This document shows positions 44,892 to 53,683 of a stretch of DNA of 64,000 nt, one piece after another. Every line of letters begins with the position of its first letter. Positions within the stretch are counted from its first letter, which is position 1. The position numbers and the translations under genes are program-made. The DNA comes from Blastocatellia bacterium (GTDB taxonomy: Bacteria; Acidobacteriota; Blastocatellia; Pyrinomonadales; Pyrinomonadaceae). The stretch covers positions 121,193-185,192 of the forward strand of contig JAEUQK010000024.1 of NCBI GenBank assembly GCA_016789265.1, written 5' to 3'. The notes beneath the pieces were generated by a model, which saw only the letters and a program-made list of their open reading frames with translations, was not told the origin of the DNA and made no database searches.

Positions 44892-45476
44892 ATGGACGTA
44901 TTTATCACCCGAAACGAGGAAGAAATACTGGTTGCATTGGAGCGGTTGAGCGGGGCGGCCGTGATCGGGTGCGACACTGAAACATCGGGCCTGTCACCGA
45001 AACACGGCAAGCTATTTTCCATTCAGTTTTCTGACGGTGAATTCAACGTGCTTGTTCCGTTAAGCGAGGGGATCGCGATGGGCGGTTTTACCGAACTGCT
45101 TGCCGACGATCGCATAGTGAAGATCTTTCACAATGCGAAGTTCGACCTCGAATTCCTTTCCGCATCCGGCCACTCGGTCCGCAACGTATTCGACACGATG
45201 ATCGCGGAGAAAGTACTCACAAGAGGTGCGGATCAATCTTCATCGCTTGCCGAAACGCTCTATCGCCACTTCGCGATCGACCTCGACAAATCACAGCGTG
45301 CAAAATTTAACCGTAAATGGGACGGCATCTGGACCGAAGATCTCGTCAACTACGCCCTATCCGACGTCGTCCACTTGCCGCGGCTGATGCAGGAACAATC
45401 CGATTGGCTTTCCCGCCTCGACCTTGCAGAAGAGTACGCCTTTCAATTGTCGAGATCGATCGTCAGGCAGGACTAA
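44892..45476 (+). CDS. DEDDy-type 3'-5' exonuclease (DNA polymerase I exonuclease-like)
   Basis: 194 residues from the ATG at 44892; the frame opens 441 bases earlier but only as the shadow of YceH. It is an isolated 3'-5' exonuclease domain like those of DNA polymerase I and RNase D. ExoI is CDTETSGLS (Asp and Glu), ExoII HNAKFDLEFL and ExoIII YALSDVVHL with Tyr and Asp four apart, so all four metal-binding acids are present. It has no polymerase or HRDC domain. Likely a DNA or RNA trimming nuclease. It is divergent from yceH, followed by a terminator 150 bases downstream. Confidence 0.88.
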   Translation: MDVFITRNEEEILVALERLSGAAVIGCDTETSGLSPKHGKLFSIQFSDGEFNVLVPLSEGIAMGGFTELLADDRIVKIFHNAKFDLEFLSASGHSVRNVFDTMIAEKVLTRGADQSSSLAETLYRHFAIDLDKSQRAKFNRKWDGIWTEDLVNYALSDVVHLPRLMQEQSDWLSRLDLAEEYAFQLSRSIVRQD

Positions 45477-45626
45477 GGCCGCCCGCATGATCATCGTTCG
45501 CTAGAGAATCGTAAGATCGCAGACGTGACACCGGTTTCCCTCCGAGATAATACAACCCACCCTCAACCTCAACCGTAGGCCTTTTTGACATAGCGCCCGA
45601 TCCCATTCATAGATCAGAAAAGCAAT

Positions 45627-45698
45627 AAAGCAGACGTGACCTCATGACTTCCATTGCCGGAAAGATCGGGGTCAGGCCTGCTTTGTTGTTTTTCTTTT
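45627..45698 (+). terminator. Long nested hairpin with U-rich tail, terminator of the exonuclease transcript
   Basis: Three coaxial helices: AAAGCAG (45627-45633) with CTGCTTT (45678-45684), TGACC (45637-45641) with GGTCA (45670-45674), and TTCC (45649-45652) with GGAA (45659-45662). A GTTGTTTTTCTTTT tail follows. It is larger than a simple terminator, so a structured small RNA is an alternative. Confidence 0.5.
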
Positions 45699-46031
45699 AG
45701 TGTGATCATCAGTGACGTTGTTACATGCAGCCTGAAATTTATCTTCCCGGGCGATTCTGGCTGTCGCCGCCCCAGATCGGCGGCTGACGCAGGTGAAGTT
45801 AAGGCCAGTCCAGCATCCGTTGCCAAGCCTCATCGCCGCAGCTGCTCCTGAGGCATTGTCCGGGAAGTTCGATGCGTTGGGGCGAATGCGTCATTAGATG
45901 TATGTGGCGCCATATGGCGAGAGGCCCCTCCCTGCCGCTCGGGTTTCCGCCTTTCTCATTTCTCCTTTCTCTTGCGCCACCTGCGCCGGCGCAAGATATG
46001 GCGCAGATCGGCACAGAGAATCATGATCAAC

Positions 46032-46064
46032 AAAAAGGCTGCCCGGGATCGATTCCGGACAGCC
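46032..46064 (-). terminator. Rho-independent terminator of the permease pair
   Basis: 10-bp stem GGCTGTCCGG with CCGGGCAGCC (read on the minus strand, 46064-46055 and 46046-46037; one T-G wobble), 8-base loop, then TTTTTG. It lies 27 bases after the permease stop. Confidence 0.85.
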
Positions 46065-46090
46065 AATTGTTTGTTAATTCGAGGTCACGT

Positions 46091-47920
46091 TTACGACGCC
46101 ACTTTGTGGAAATCGGCGTAGTGATTCAGGAACCAGTAGAAGATCCCGAGCCATATGATCAGGTTTACGGCCGAAAGCGCGAGTCCCATAGAACGAACCG
46201 TGGGGCTTCGCGGGGCCGTCTTGTCCGATTTCCCGTACATCATCACGAGCACCAGAACGCCGGTGACCGCCCACGCAAACGTGCGGACCGCCGTATCAAG
46301 CCAGTTTGTGTTCGGGATAAAGAATTCGACCTGCCAGATGGTCAGCCCAACAGCTCCGACGATGGCCAGCATAGCCGCGATAGGCGGCTTGTATGCCGGA
46401 TCTGCCGACGATCCTTCGCTGGCTCCTCCGCCTTTTGCGAGGTTGCTGTGCGTATAGCTGTACGCAAAATAAACAACCAAACCGATAGACATCCAGACGA
46501 TCAGACGAAGCCATGTGTCGAGCGGCAGGTTGTTCATAAGAAACGCTGCTACCCAAACGGTCAAGATCGGAATGATCGGCGAAAGCGGCACCTTGAACGG
46601 ACGGTGCAGCGTCGGGTTGGAGGACCGTAAAATGATGATGCCTGTTCCCACGATCACGAACGCGAAAAGCGTTCCTATGGAGACGAGCTCGCCGAGCAGA
46701 TGGATCGGCACGAAGCCGGCCAAAATGGCGACGATCGTTCCGGTGATGGCGGTCGTGATATGCGGCGTCTGAAACTTCGGATGGACCTTTGCAGCCCAGC
46801 TCGGAAGCAGGCCGTCTTTGGACATCGAATAGAAAACACGCGGTTGGCCCATGACCATTACGACCATCGTCGAGCTTAGGCCGAGTACCGCACCGACCTT
46901 GATGATAGTCGGGAACGCCACAAGAATCGAACCTAATGTGGTTCCCGCAGCCTGATCTTTCGCCGCGTCGATAGCGGTGGCGATCGGTGCTGCGGCATTG
47001 GTCAGAAGCTTGTAATCGACAAGGCCGACCATGATCCCGGCGACGAGGATATAAAGCACTGTACAGATCGCAAGCGAACCGAGAATGCCGATCGGCATAT
47101 CTTTCTGCGGATTCTTAGCTTCCTGTGCTGCCGTAGAAACCGCGTCAAAACCAATATAAGCAAAGAATATGACCGCCGCACCTGTGATGATCCCGCTGGG
47201 TCCATATGGCATAAACTCGGCACAACCCGGGCTTCCAACCGTGCAGCTGATGCCTAGGTTGTGCGGATTGACGAAACCGATACCGGCGATAATAAAGAGA
47301 ACGACGACAAGCACCTTTATTATCACGATCATCGAGTTAAAGCTCGCCGATTCCTTGATGCCGCGAATAAGAAGGAGCGTGACGGCGATCGATATCAAGA
47401 AGGCAGGCAGGTTAAATACGCCGTGTCCTATGATATTTCCGGCCGTGTCCTTTAGTTCCACCCCGGGTGGTGCGCTCAACGATAGCGGGAAATTAATACC
47501 GAGCGTGTCTCTGAACAAGCTCACGACGTAGCCCGACCAACCGACCGCGACCGTGGCCGCACCAAAGGCATATTCAAGGATAAGGTCCCAGCCTATGATC
47601 CATGCGATAAACTCCCCGAGCGTGCCGTATCCGTAAGCATACGCAGAACCCGAGATAGGAATGCTGGCCGCAAACTCGGAATAACATAGCGCGGCAAAGG
47701 CGCTCGCGATACCGGCAACTACCATCGAGATAACGACGGCAGGACCGGCATGTTTTCCGGCCGCTTGACCTGTAAGAACGAATATTCCCGTACCGATGAT
47801 GGCCCCGATGCCGAGCATGGTGAGGTCGAGCGAGCTTAAGGTCTTTTTCAGAGTATGCTCGCCTGTTTCGGCTGCCTCGGCAATGATCTTGTCAATTGGT
47901 TTAGTCGCAAAAAGTGACAT
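46091..47920 (-). CDS. Amino-acid permease, CAT-like APC family
   Basis: 609 residues with twelve to fourteen hydrophobic segments. The N-terminal cytosolic stretch precedes LTMLGIGAIIGTGIFVLTGQAAGKHAGPAV, the APC signature GAIIGTGIFV of cationic amino-acid transporter relatives. SGSAYAYGYGTLGEFIAWIIGWDLILEY (in pieces: AYAYGYGTLGEFIAWIIGW) and FAYIGFDAVSTAAQEAKNP are also typical. The C-terminal extra segments make it CAT-like rather than ten-helix GabP. It imports or exchanges amino acids; the substrate is not predictable. It follows a second APC permease by 23 bases, so the two are one operon. Confidence 0.9.
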   Translation of the reverse strand: MSLFATKPIDKIIAEAAETGEHTLKKTLSSLDLTMLGIGAIIGTGIFVLTGQAAGKHAGPAVVISMVVAGIASAFAALCYSEFAASIPISGSAYAYGYGTLGEFIAWIIGWDLILEYAFGAATVAVGWSGYVVSLFRDTLGINFPLSLSAPPGVELKDTAGNIIGHGVFNLPAFLISIAVTLLLIRGIKESASFNSMIVIIKVLVVVLFIIAGIGFVNPHNLGISCTVGSPGCAEFMPYGPSGIITGAAVIFFAYIGFDAVSTAAQEAKNPQKDMPIGILGSLAICTVLYILVAGIMVGLVDYKLLTNAAAPIATAIDAAKDQAAGTTLGSILVAFPTIIKVGAVLGLSSTMVVMVMGQPRVFYSMSKDGLLPSWAAKVHPKFQTPHITTAITGTIVAILAGFVPIHLLGELVSIGTLFAFVIVGTGIIILRSSNPTLHRPFKVPLSPIIPILTVWVAAFLMNNLPLDTWLRLIVWMSIGLVVYFAYSYTHSNLAKGGGASEGSSADPAYKPPIAAMLAIVGAVGLTIWQVEFFIPNTNWLDTAVRTFAWAVTGVLVLVMMYGKSDKTAPRSPTVRSMGLALSAVNLIIWLGIFYWFLNHYADFHKVAS

Positions 47921-47943
47921 GAAACCCTCCTAATTAAAGTGAA

Positions 47944-49461
47944 TTACGATTGCGATACCGGTTCGCCGGAACCGGACAATTTTCTCCAAATAAAGTAAAC
48001 CGGCACGCCCGTCAGTACGATCAGCAGGCCGGGCCATGTCGCCGTCGTTTGATATACAAAAAGAACGACGAGAATAACTGCGGCACCGATGCAGTACAGT
48101 GCCGGGATGATCGGATACCCGACTGCTTTATACGGACGCACCGCATCCGGTTGTTTCACGCGGAGCACGAAAACCGCCGCGATCGCCAGAATGTAAAAGA
48201 TCAAGGCTGCAGATATTACGTACGTGAGCAAGTCGTTGTAAAGCAATCCGTAGCGGCCATCCGCCTGAACGGTCCGAGGCAAAACATAGAACGCTGAGAA
48301 AATGCCCTGTACAACTATCGCCCATGCCGGCACGTGCGCCTTGTTCAGCTTTCCGGCCGCATTGAAGAACAGACCGTCCTTTGCCATTGCGTAGTATGCC
48401 CGTGCACCGGAAAGGATAAGGCCGTTGTTGCAGCCAAAGGTCGATATCATTATCGCGACGGCCATGATGACCGCTCCCGCGCCCGGAAAGATCACATCGG
48501 CGGTAGCCGAGCCCACGCGGTCGCTCGCCACTTTTTGCATGTCCTCGAACCGCAAGGTTGTCAGATAGGCAATGTTCGCCAAAAGGTAGAGGACGATGAC
48601 GCCGCCGGTTCCGAGTAATAGCGAGAGAGGCAGATTTCGCTGTGGGTCCTTGACCTCTCCCGCGGTGAACGTGACGTTGTGCCACGCGTCCGCGGAGAAC
48701 AGCGAATTGGTCTGCGCGACGCAAAGGCCGACAAAAAGGCCGAATGCGGCCGCGGCTGTTAGCCCGTGGCCGACATCCTGCAGACTGCCGCGAATAGTCC
48801 AGAGGTCACCGAAATTTGCAGAGGCGATCTGCGGATAAGAGACGAGGCCGACGATGATGCCGAGAACGATCAACGCGATGAGCGAGCCCGTTTTTGCAAA
48901 CGTGAATACGTTCTGGACGAGCTTCCCTAGCTTGAGCCCGCGTGTGTTCATCCAGGTCAAAAGGGCGATCATCGCAATTCCGAACAACTGCGCGGTAGAG
49001 AGCGAAAAGGCGTAACTCGAAGATCCGACGCGGATCGGCTCAATAATATAGTTGCTTTCGGAGATGGCTGGGAATAATATGCCCGTGAAACGTGCGAAGG
49101 CGACGGAAACCGCGGCGATGGTCGCCGTGCCGATGACAAGGAAATGCGTCCACCCGTAAAGAAAACCCCAGAGCGGCGAATAAGCTTCTTTTAGGTAAAC
49201 GTACATTCCGCCCGCTTTCGGCATCATGGCGGCAAGTTCGCCGTATGAAAGGGCAGCCCCGACGGTCAAAAGACCGGTTATCAGCCAAACGACCAAAAGC
49301 CATCCGGGCGAACCGACCTGACGAGCTATGTCAGCCGATACGATGAAGATGCCGGAACCGATCATCGAACCGGCGACGATCATCGTCGAATCAAGTAGGC
49401 CGAGCCCGCGAATAAATCCTTCGTTGGATTGTTGCTCGATCTCAGCAACGTCAGCTGCCAT
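47944..49461 (-). CDS. Amino-acid permease, APC family
   Basis: 505 residues, twelve hydrophobic segments. The first helix carries DSTMIVAGSMIGSGIFIVSADIA (GSMIGSGIFI signature, in pieces). GGMYVYLKEAYSPLWGFLYGWTHFLVI and LFSADAWHNVTFTAGEVKDP match the LAT/exchanger-like subgroup (heteromeric-type antiporters such as SteT). It leads the permease pair. The divergent aromatic amino-acid decarboxylase gene starts 183 bases away, so precursor/amine exchange is an attractive but unproven role. Confidence 0.9.
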   Translation of the reverse strand: MAADVAEIEQQSNEGFIRGLGLLDSTMIVAGSMIGSGIFIVSADIARQVGSPGWLLVVWLITGLLTVGAALSYGELAAMMPKAGGMYVYLKEAYSPLWGFLYGWTHFLVIGTATIAAVSVAFARFTGILFPAISESNYIIEPIRVGSSSYAFSLSTAQLFGIAMIALLTWMNTRGLKLGKLVQNVFTFAKTGSLIALIVLGIIVGLVSYPQIASANFGDLWTIRGSLQDVGHGLTAAAAFGLFVGLCVAQTNSLFSADAWHNVTFTAGEVKDPQRNLPLSLLLGTGGVIVLYLLANIAYLTTLRFEDMQKVASDRVGSATADVIFPGAGAVIMAVAIMISTFGCNNGLILSGARAYYAMAKDGLFFNAAGKLNKAHVPAWAIVVQGIFSAFYVLPRTVQADGRYGLLYNDLLTYVISAALIFYILAIAAVFVLRVKQPDAVRPYKAVGYPIIPALYCIGAAVILVVLFVYQTTATWPGLLIVLTGVPVYFIWRKLSGSGEPVSQS

Positions 49462-49643
49462 ACGTTTCCTCGTACAAATAGAGAAGTGCGTTTACCGAAA
49501 AACGGGAAGATTTCAACTCAACTATTTAACTTGATGCCAAGAAGTTGGCGAGAGATTCGTAGGTGATATTATACGAGTATTACAGGAACTGTCGAGTTAT
49601 CAATTGAGTTTTCACCCATTTCACAAAAAGCAGGTGACCAAAC

Positions 49644-51113
49644 ATGAATGACGGTCAAAGGCCTCTTGGCGATATGCCCGCCGATGATTTTCGACACTAC
49701 GGATATCAGGTAGTCGATTGGATAGCAGACTATTTCGAGCACATTAGTGAACTGCCGGTGCTGTCGCAGATCGAACCGAATTGGCTCAAGGACAATATTC
49801 CGGAGTCGGCTCCGGAAAAGGGCGAGGATTTTGGAGATGTTCTTAAAGATGTTGACCGCCTGATCTTGCCCGCCGTAACTAACTGGAACCATCCTAATTT
49901 TCATGGTCTGTTCTCGACATCAACTTCGTCCGTAGGCGTTTTCGGCGAGATGCTCGCGGCAGCCTTTGATATGAAGGCAATGCTGTGGCGAACCTCGCCG
50001 GCTTCGACTGAGCTTGAAGATGTCGTGCTCGATTGGCTTCGGCAGATGCTGGGTTTGCCCGACCATTTCGAAGGTATCATCTACGACACGGCGTCGGTCT
50101 CGACGATGCACGCAATAGCCGCCGCACGCGAACGCTCGGATCTGAACATACGCGAACAAGGAATGAGCGGTCGTGATGATCTGCCATTGCTTCGCGTCTA
50201 TTGCAGCGAGCAAGTGCATTCATCGATAGACAAGGCGTGTATCACTCTCGGACTCGGGACGCGCAGCCTGCGGAAGATCGCGGTCAATGAGCGTTTCGAA
50301 ATGATCCCGGAAGCACTGGCAGAAGCGATAGACGAAGATGTCGATGCCGGCTATCTTCCGATCTGCGTTATACCGACCATCGGCACGACTTCGTCATCAA
50401 GTGTCGATCCTGTGGATGCGATCGCCGACATTTGCGAAAAACACAGCATCTGGCTTCACGTCGATTCGGCCTATGCCGGGTCAGCGGCGATACTGCCGGA
50501 GAAGCGGGAATATTTTGCCGGCTGGGAGCGAGCCGATTCGATCGTGACGAACCCGCACAAATGGATGTTCACTCCGTTTGACCTCTCGGTCTTGTATTGC
50601 CGCGATCTCGGAATAATGAAACAGGCCTTTTCGCTTGTGCCCGAATATCTGAAGACCAACGACGAAAGCACGGTCAAGAACGGAATGGATTACGGCATTC
50701 AGCTTGGACGGCGATTTCGTGCATTGAAGCTATGGTTCGTGATGCGTTATTTCGGAAGCGAAGGTTTGATCGACCGGATCCGCGAGCATTGCAGGTTGGC
50801 AGAACTGTTTGCCTCGTGGATAGAAGATTCGCCGGATTTTGAGATGCTTGCTCCGGTACCATTTGCACTGGTCTGTTTCCGTGCATGCCCCGACGGAACG
50901 GCCGACCTCGACGCCCTGAACGAACGCATTATGAACGAGATCAATGCCTCGGGCGAAGCATATCTTTCGCATACCAAACTCAACGGAAAATTCACGCTGC
51001 GGCTTTCGGTCGGAAGTATTCGTGTGGAAGAACAACATTTGAAGAAAGTCTGGGAACTTCTTAATGAGCATCTCAACGGTGTCGTGAAAGCGTCGGCAAA
51101 GGGAGCCGATTAG
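49644..51113 (+). CDS. Pyridoxal-phosphate decarboxylase (aromatic-L-amino-acid decarboxylase family)
   Basis: 489 residues, group II decarboxylase. It resembles aromatic-L-amino-acid and tyrosine/tryptophan decarboxylases: [25 protein letters not shown] (in pieces), [65 protein letters not shown] and the PLP Lys in [15 protein letters not shown]. The N-terminal [16 protein letters not shown] is typical. It releases CO2 from an aromatic or related amino acid to give an amine; exact substrate unknown. The permease pair lies divergent upstream and the thioredoxin gene follows after 13 bases. Confidence 0.92.
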   Translation: MNDGQRPLGDMPADDFRHYGYQVVDWIADYFEHISELPVLSQIEPNWLKDNIPESAPEKGEDFGDVLKDVDRLILPAVTNWNHPNFHGLFSTSTSSVGVFGEMLAAAFDMKAMLWRTSPASTELEDVVLDWLRQMLGLPDHFEGIIYDTASVSTMHAIAAARERSDLNIREQGMSGRDDLPLLRVYCSEQVHSSIDKACITLGLGTRSLRKIAVNERFEMIPEALAEAIDEDVDAGYLPICVIPTIGTTSSSSVDPVDAIADICEKHSIWLHVDSAYAGSAAILPEKREYFAGWERADSIVTNPHKWMFTPFDLSVLYCRDLGIMKQAFSLVPEYLKTNDESTVKNGMDYGIQLGRRFRALKLWFVMRYFGSEGLIDRIREHCRLAELFASWIEDSPDFEMLAPVPFALVCFRACPDGTADLDALNERIMNEINASGEAYLSHTKLNGKFTLRLSVGSIRVEEQHLKKVWELLNEHLNGVVKASAKGAD

Positions 51114-51126
51114 CCGAAATTTCTGT

Positions 51127-51570
51127 ATGGCGGGAAGTGTGATAGTCGCTTGTGAGAACTGCGGAGCAAAGAACCGCGTTAGTTTTGACGCCGCTTTAAA
51201 ACAGCAGCCCGTTTGCGGGAAATGCGGGGAAGCTTTACCTGCTCCGTCGTCAAAACCTGTGACGGTAACGGACGCTAATTTTGGATCGGTCGTGGAAAAG
51301 TCGCACCTGCCGGTACTTCTCGACATGTGGGCGGCCTGGTGCGGTCCGTGCAGAATGATCGCGCCGACGATCGAAATACTTGCGGGCGAACTCGCCGGAA
51401 AGGTCCTGGTCGGAAAACTCGATGTCGATTCTAATCAGAGGACCGCGGCCAGATTCGGTGTTCAGAGCATTCCGACGCTGCTGATCCTGCGAAACGGAAA
51501 AGAAGTTGACCGTATCGTCGGCGTGCAATCGCGGGAAGCGATCTTAAGACGGTTGCAACCGATGATCTAA
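51127..51570 (+). CDS. trxC: Thioredoxin 2-type (zinc-ribbon) thioredoxin
   Basis: 147 residues. The N-terminal zinc ribbon has C9-x2-C12 (CENC) and C30-x2-C33 (CGKC), as in E. coli Trx2. The thioredoxin domain follows with the active site WCGPC (C72, C75), the [16 protein letters not shown] stretch and the cis-Pro in [12 protein letters not shown]. It reduces protein disulfides in the cytoplasm and is often induced by oxidative stress. It follows the decarboxylase by 13 bases and its stop overlaps that of the convergent MFS gene. Confidence 0.95.
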   Translation: MAGSVIVACENCGAKNRVSFDAALKQQPVCGKCGEALPAPSSKPVTVTDANFGSVVEKSHLPVLLDMWAAWCGPCRMIAPTIEILAGELAGKVLVGKLDVDSNQRTAARFGVQSIPTLLILRNGKEVDRIVGVQSREAILRRLQPMI

Positions 51571-53087
51571 GTCTCCCTATTACCCGAGACCTCGTCCCAA
51601 ATACGATGTCCGTGGGTTTCCTTCAGAAAGATAGCTCCGACCACAAAGGTAATGCCGGCGATCGCCATTGGGTAATAGAGGCCTGCGTATATATTGCCTG
51701 TCTGCGCGATGAGCGAAACGCCTATCAGCGGTAATAGCCCGCCAAATACGCCATTGCCTATATGGTAAGGCAGCGAGAGAGCCGTGTAGCGAATTTTTGC
51801 CGGAAATGCCTCGACAAGGTATGCCGCGATCGGGCCATAGACCATCGTTACCCAAAACACTTGTATGAAGACCAGTAGGATCAGCGACCACGCCGTTGGA
51901 TTCTTAAGAAGCGTGCCAAGGTCGGTGTACGGCAGCACTTTGTCGGCAGGTTTTAGGGTGCCGTCGGCAGCAGTCGTCTGCGGCGTCAGTTTGATCGCGC
52001 CGGTGACCGGATCTGCCTGGGACGTCGCCGTTACCACGTTGGAACCCGCGGACGACTGCATCGACTGATAGATCGGGATGTAGGTAAGCATCGCGAGAAA
52101 ACAACCGGCGAGGATGATCCATTTGCGGCCGATCCGATCGCTAAGAGCGCCGAAAACTACAAAGAACGGCATAGCCATCACCAGCGCTATTGCGACTATG
52201 TACTGGGCCGAGACCGAGTTCACATTTAGGATCGTCTGTAGATAAAAGAGCGCGAAGAACTGGCCCGCGTACCAAACCACGCCCTGACCGGCCGTTGCGC
52301 CAAATAGCGAGATCAAAACTCGTTTCAGATTATCCCAATGAGTGAATGCTTCGATCAGGGGATTGGCCGATGTCATGCCGGTCGATTTCACCTGTTGAAA
52401 GATCGGCGACTCTTCCATCTTCAGCCGAATATATAGCGAGATAACAACAAGCAGTATCGAAACGAGAAACGGTATTCGCCAACCGCTTATTCCCTCGGCC
52501 TTTCCGGCGAATTGTTCCGGCGACATCAAATTCTGAACCACGAGTATGACCGCGAGCGACATGAACAGCCCGAGCGTTGCGGTTATCTGAATGAATGATG
52601 TGTAAAATCCCCGTCGGTGATCCGGAACGTGTTCGGCAACGTAAACGGCCGCACCGCCGTATTCACCGCCGAGCGCAAGGCCCTGAAGAACTCGGACCAG
52701 CAGCAAAATGATCGGGGCCGCCCAACCGATAGCCGCGAATGCCGGAAGAAATCCGATGATCGCGGTAGATCCGCCCATTATCAACAGCGTGACCAAAAAC
52801 GCGTATTTTCGACCGACAAGATCTCCGATCCGCCCAAAGAACAAAGCACCGAACGGGCGCACGACAAACCCGACGGCAAACGTCGCCAGATAGGCAATAT
52901 AGGCAAACGTATCATTTCCCGGCGGATAGAACAGTGGTGCAATGAACGGCGCAAGGCTGCCAAAGATGTAGAAATCGTACCATTCGATCATGGTTCCGAC
53001 CGCCGAGGCACCGATCACCTGCCAGATCTTTGATCGCGAGATCTCGTCATTATAATAAGCGCCCAGGTTTTTGGAAGTTTCCGCCAT
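51567..53087 (-). CDS. MFS transporter, metabolite:H+ symporter (MHS) family
   Basis: 506 residues, twelve hydrophobic segments. Start and first segments are ASAVGTMIEWYDFYIFGSLAPFI, as in MHS proteins (proline/betaine, shikimate, alpha-ketoglutarate transporters). The MFS loop 2-3 motif is GRIGDLVGRKYAFL and the matching second-half motif GALSDRIGRKWIIL. GLALGGEYGGAAVYVAEHVPDHRRGF follows the family. A polar insert of about 60 residues separates helices 9 and 10. It takes up an organic acid or osmolyte with protons; the substrate is unknown. Confidence 0.9.
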   Translation of the reverse strand: MAETSKNLGAYYNDEISRSKIWQVIGASAVGTMIEWYDFYIFGSLAPFIAPLFYPPGNDTFAYIAYLATFAVGFVVRPFGALFFGRIGDLVGRKYAFLVTLLIMGGSTAIIGFLPAFAAIGWAAPIILLLVRVLQGLALGGEYGGAAVYVAEHVPDHRRGFYTSFIQITATLGLFMSLAVILVVQNLMSPEQFAGKAEGISGWRIPFLVSILLVVISLYIRLKMEESPIFQQVKSTGMTSANPLIEAFTHWDNLKRVLISLFGATAGQGVVWYAGQFFALFYLQTILNVNSVSAQYIVAIALVMAMPFFVVFGALSDRIGRKWIILAGCFLAMLTYIPIYQSMQSSAGSNVVTATSQADPVTGAIKLTPQTTAADGTLKPADKVLPYTDLGTLLKNPTAWSLILLVFIQVFWVTMVYGPIAAYLVEAFPAKIRYTALSLPYHIGNGVFGGLLPLIGVSLIAQTGNIYAGLYYPMAIAGITFVVGAIFLKETHGHRIWDEVSGNRET

Positions 53088-53223
53088 TTGTCGCTGAATT
53101 CTCCGAATTTGAAATGAAGGTGAACTTGAAAATGTGTTGGAGTATTAGACCAATTTCCACCGATGAATTCAAAGACGTTATTGCTTGAGTTACGATGGCG
53201 ACAATGTGTTATCGTCAAGGACT

Positions 53224-53682
53224 ATGCGATTTGTGAAGGAGAGTGTGATCAAGGCATCGCCTGAGCGCGTTTTTGCGTTTCACCAATTGCCTGACGCCTT
53301 CGAGAGGCTTTTGCCGCCTTGGGAAAACGCTCGGATCATTCAAACAGCAGATATTTCACAGATCGGCTCGCGCGCGGTCATAGAGCAAAAGATATTCGGC
53401 GTGGTTCCGTCGCGATGGGTCGCGGAACACACCGCCTATGATCCGCCGAGGATGTTTGAGGACGTGCAGGTCTCCGGGCCGTTTGCGAGTTGGCGGCATC
53501 GTCACACTGTCGAGCCGCATTCAGATGGGGCGATTTTGCGGGACGAAATAGAATTCGAACCGCCAATGTCTCTGATCGGAAGACTTGCGGCCCCGATGCT
53601 AATTTTGCCGAAACTGGAAAAGATGTTTGAATTCCGGCACGGCGTCACGCGAGCGTGGTGCGAAGCCGCCGAGCCGGAGTAG
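53224..53682 (+). CDS. SRPBCC (START/polyketide-cyclase-like) family protein
   Basis: 152 residues from the ATG at 53224, placed just before RFVKESVIKASPERVFAFHQ, the usual first strand and helix of the fold. This ligand-binding helix-grip fold is close to the 'cell division inhibitor/cyclase' group by pattern (GPFASWRHRHTVEPHSDGAILRDEIEFEPP in pieces; GPFASWRHRH). No catalytic residues are certain. It may bind a hydrophobic small molecule. It is divergent from the MHS gene and converges on the DUF4932-like gene with one base between the stops. Confidence 0.85.
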   Translation: MRFVKESVIKASPERVFAFHQLPDAFERLLPPWENARIIQTADISQIGSRAVIEQKIFGVVPSRWVAEHTAYDPPRMFEDVQVSGPFASWRHRHTVEPHSDGAILRDEIEFEPPMSLIGRLAAPMLILPKLEKMFEFRHGVTRAWCEAAEPE

Positions 53683-53683
53683 G

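Larger units (their letters stand above)
45477..46090. other. 614-base intergenic region without a supported gene
   Basis: The short open frames here (45614-45826 minus, 45872 onward plus, 45799-46014 minus) lack Shine-Dalgarno sites and protein-like composition. The region holds the nested hairpin at 45627-45698, an 8-bp hairpin CTTGCGCC/GGCGCAAG (45971-45995) and the permease terminator at 46032-46064. Confidence 0.55.

Noticed and set aside
45872..46630. A 252-codon plus-strand frame with a hydrophobic, signal-like start
   Set aside because: Most of it is antisense to the APC permease; the 5' part has no ribosome-binding site and its composition is Arg/Pro-rich throughout.
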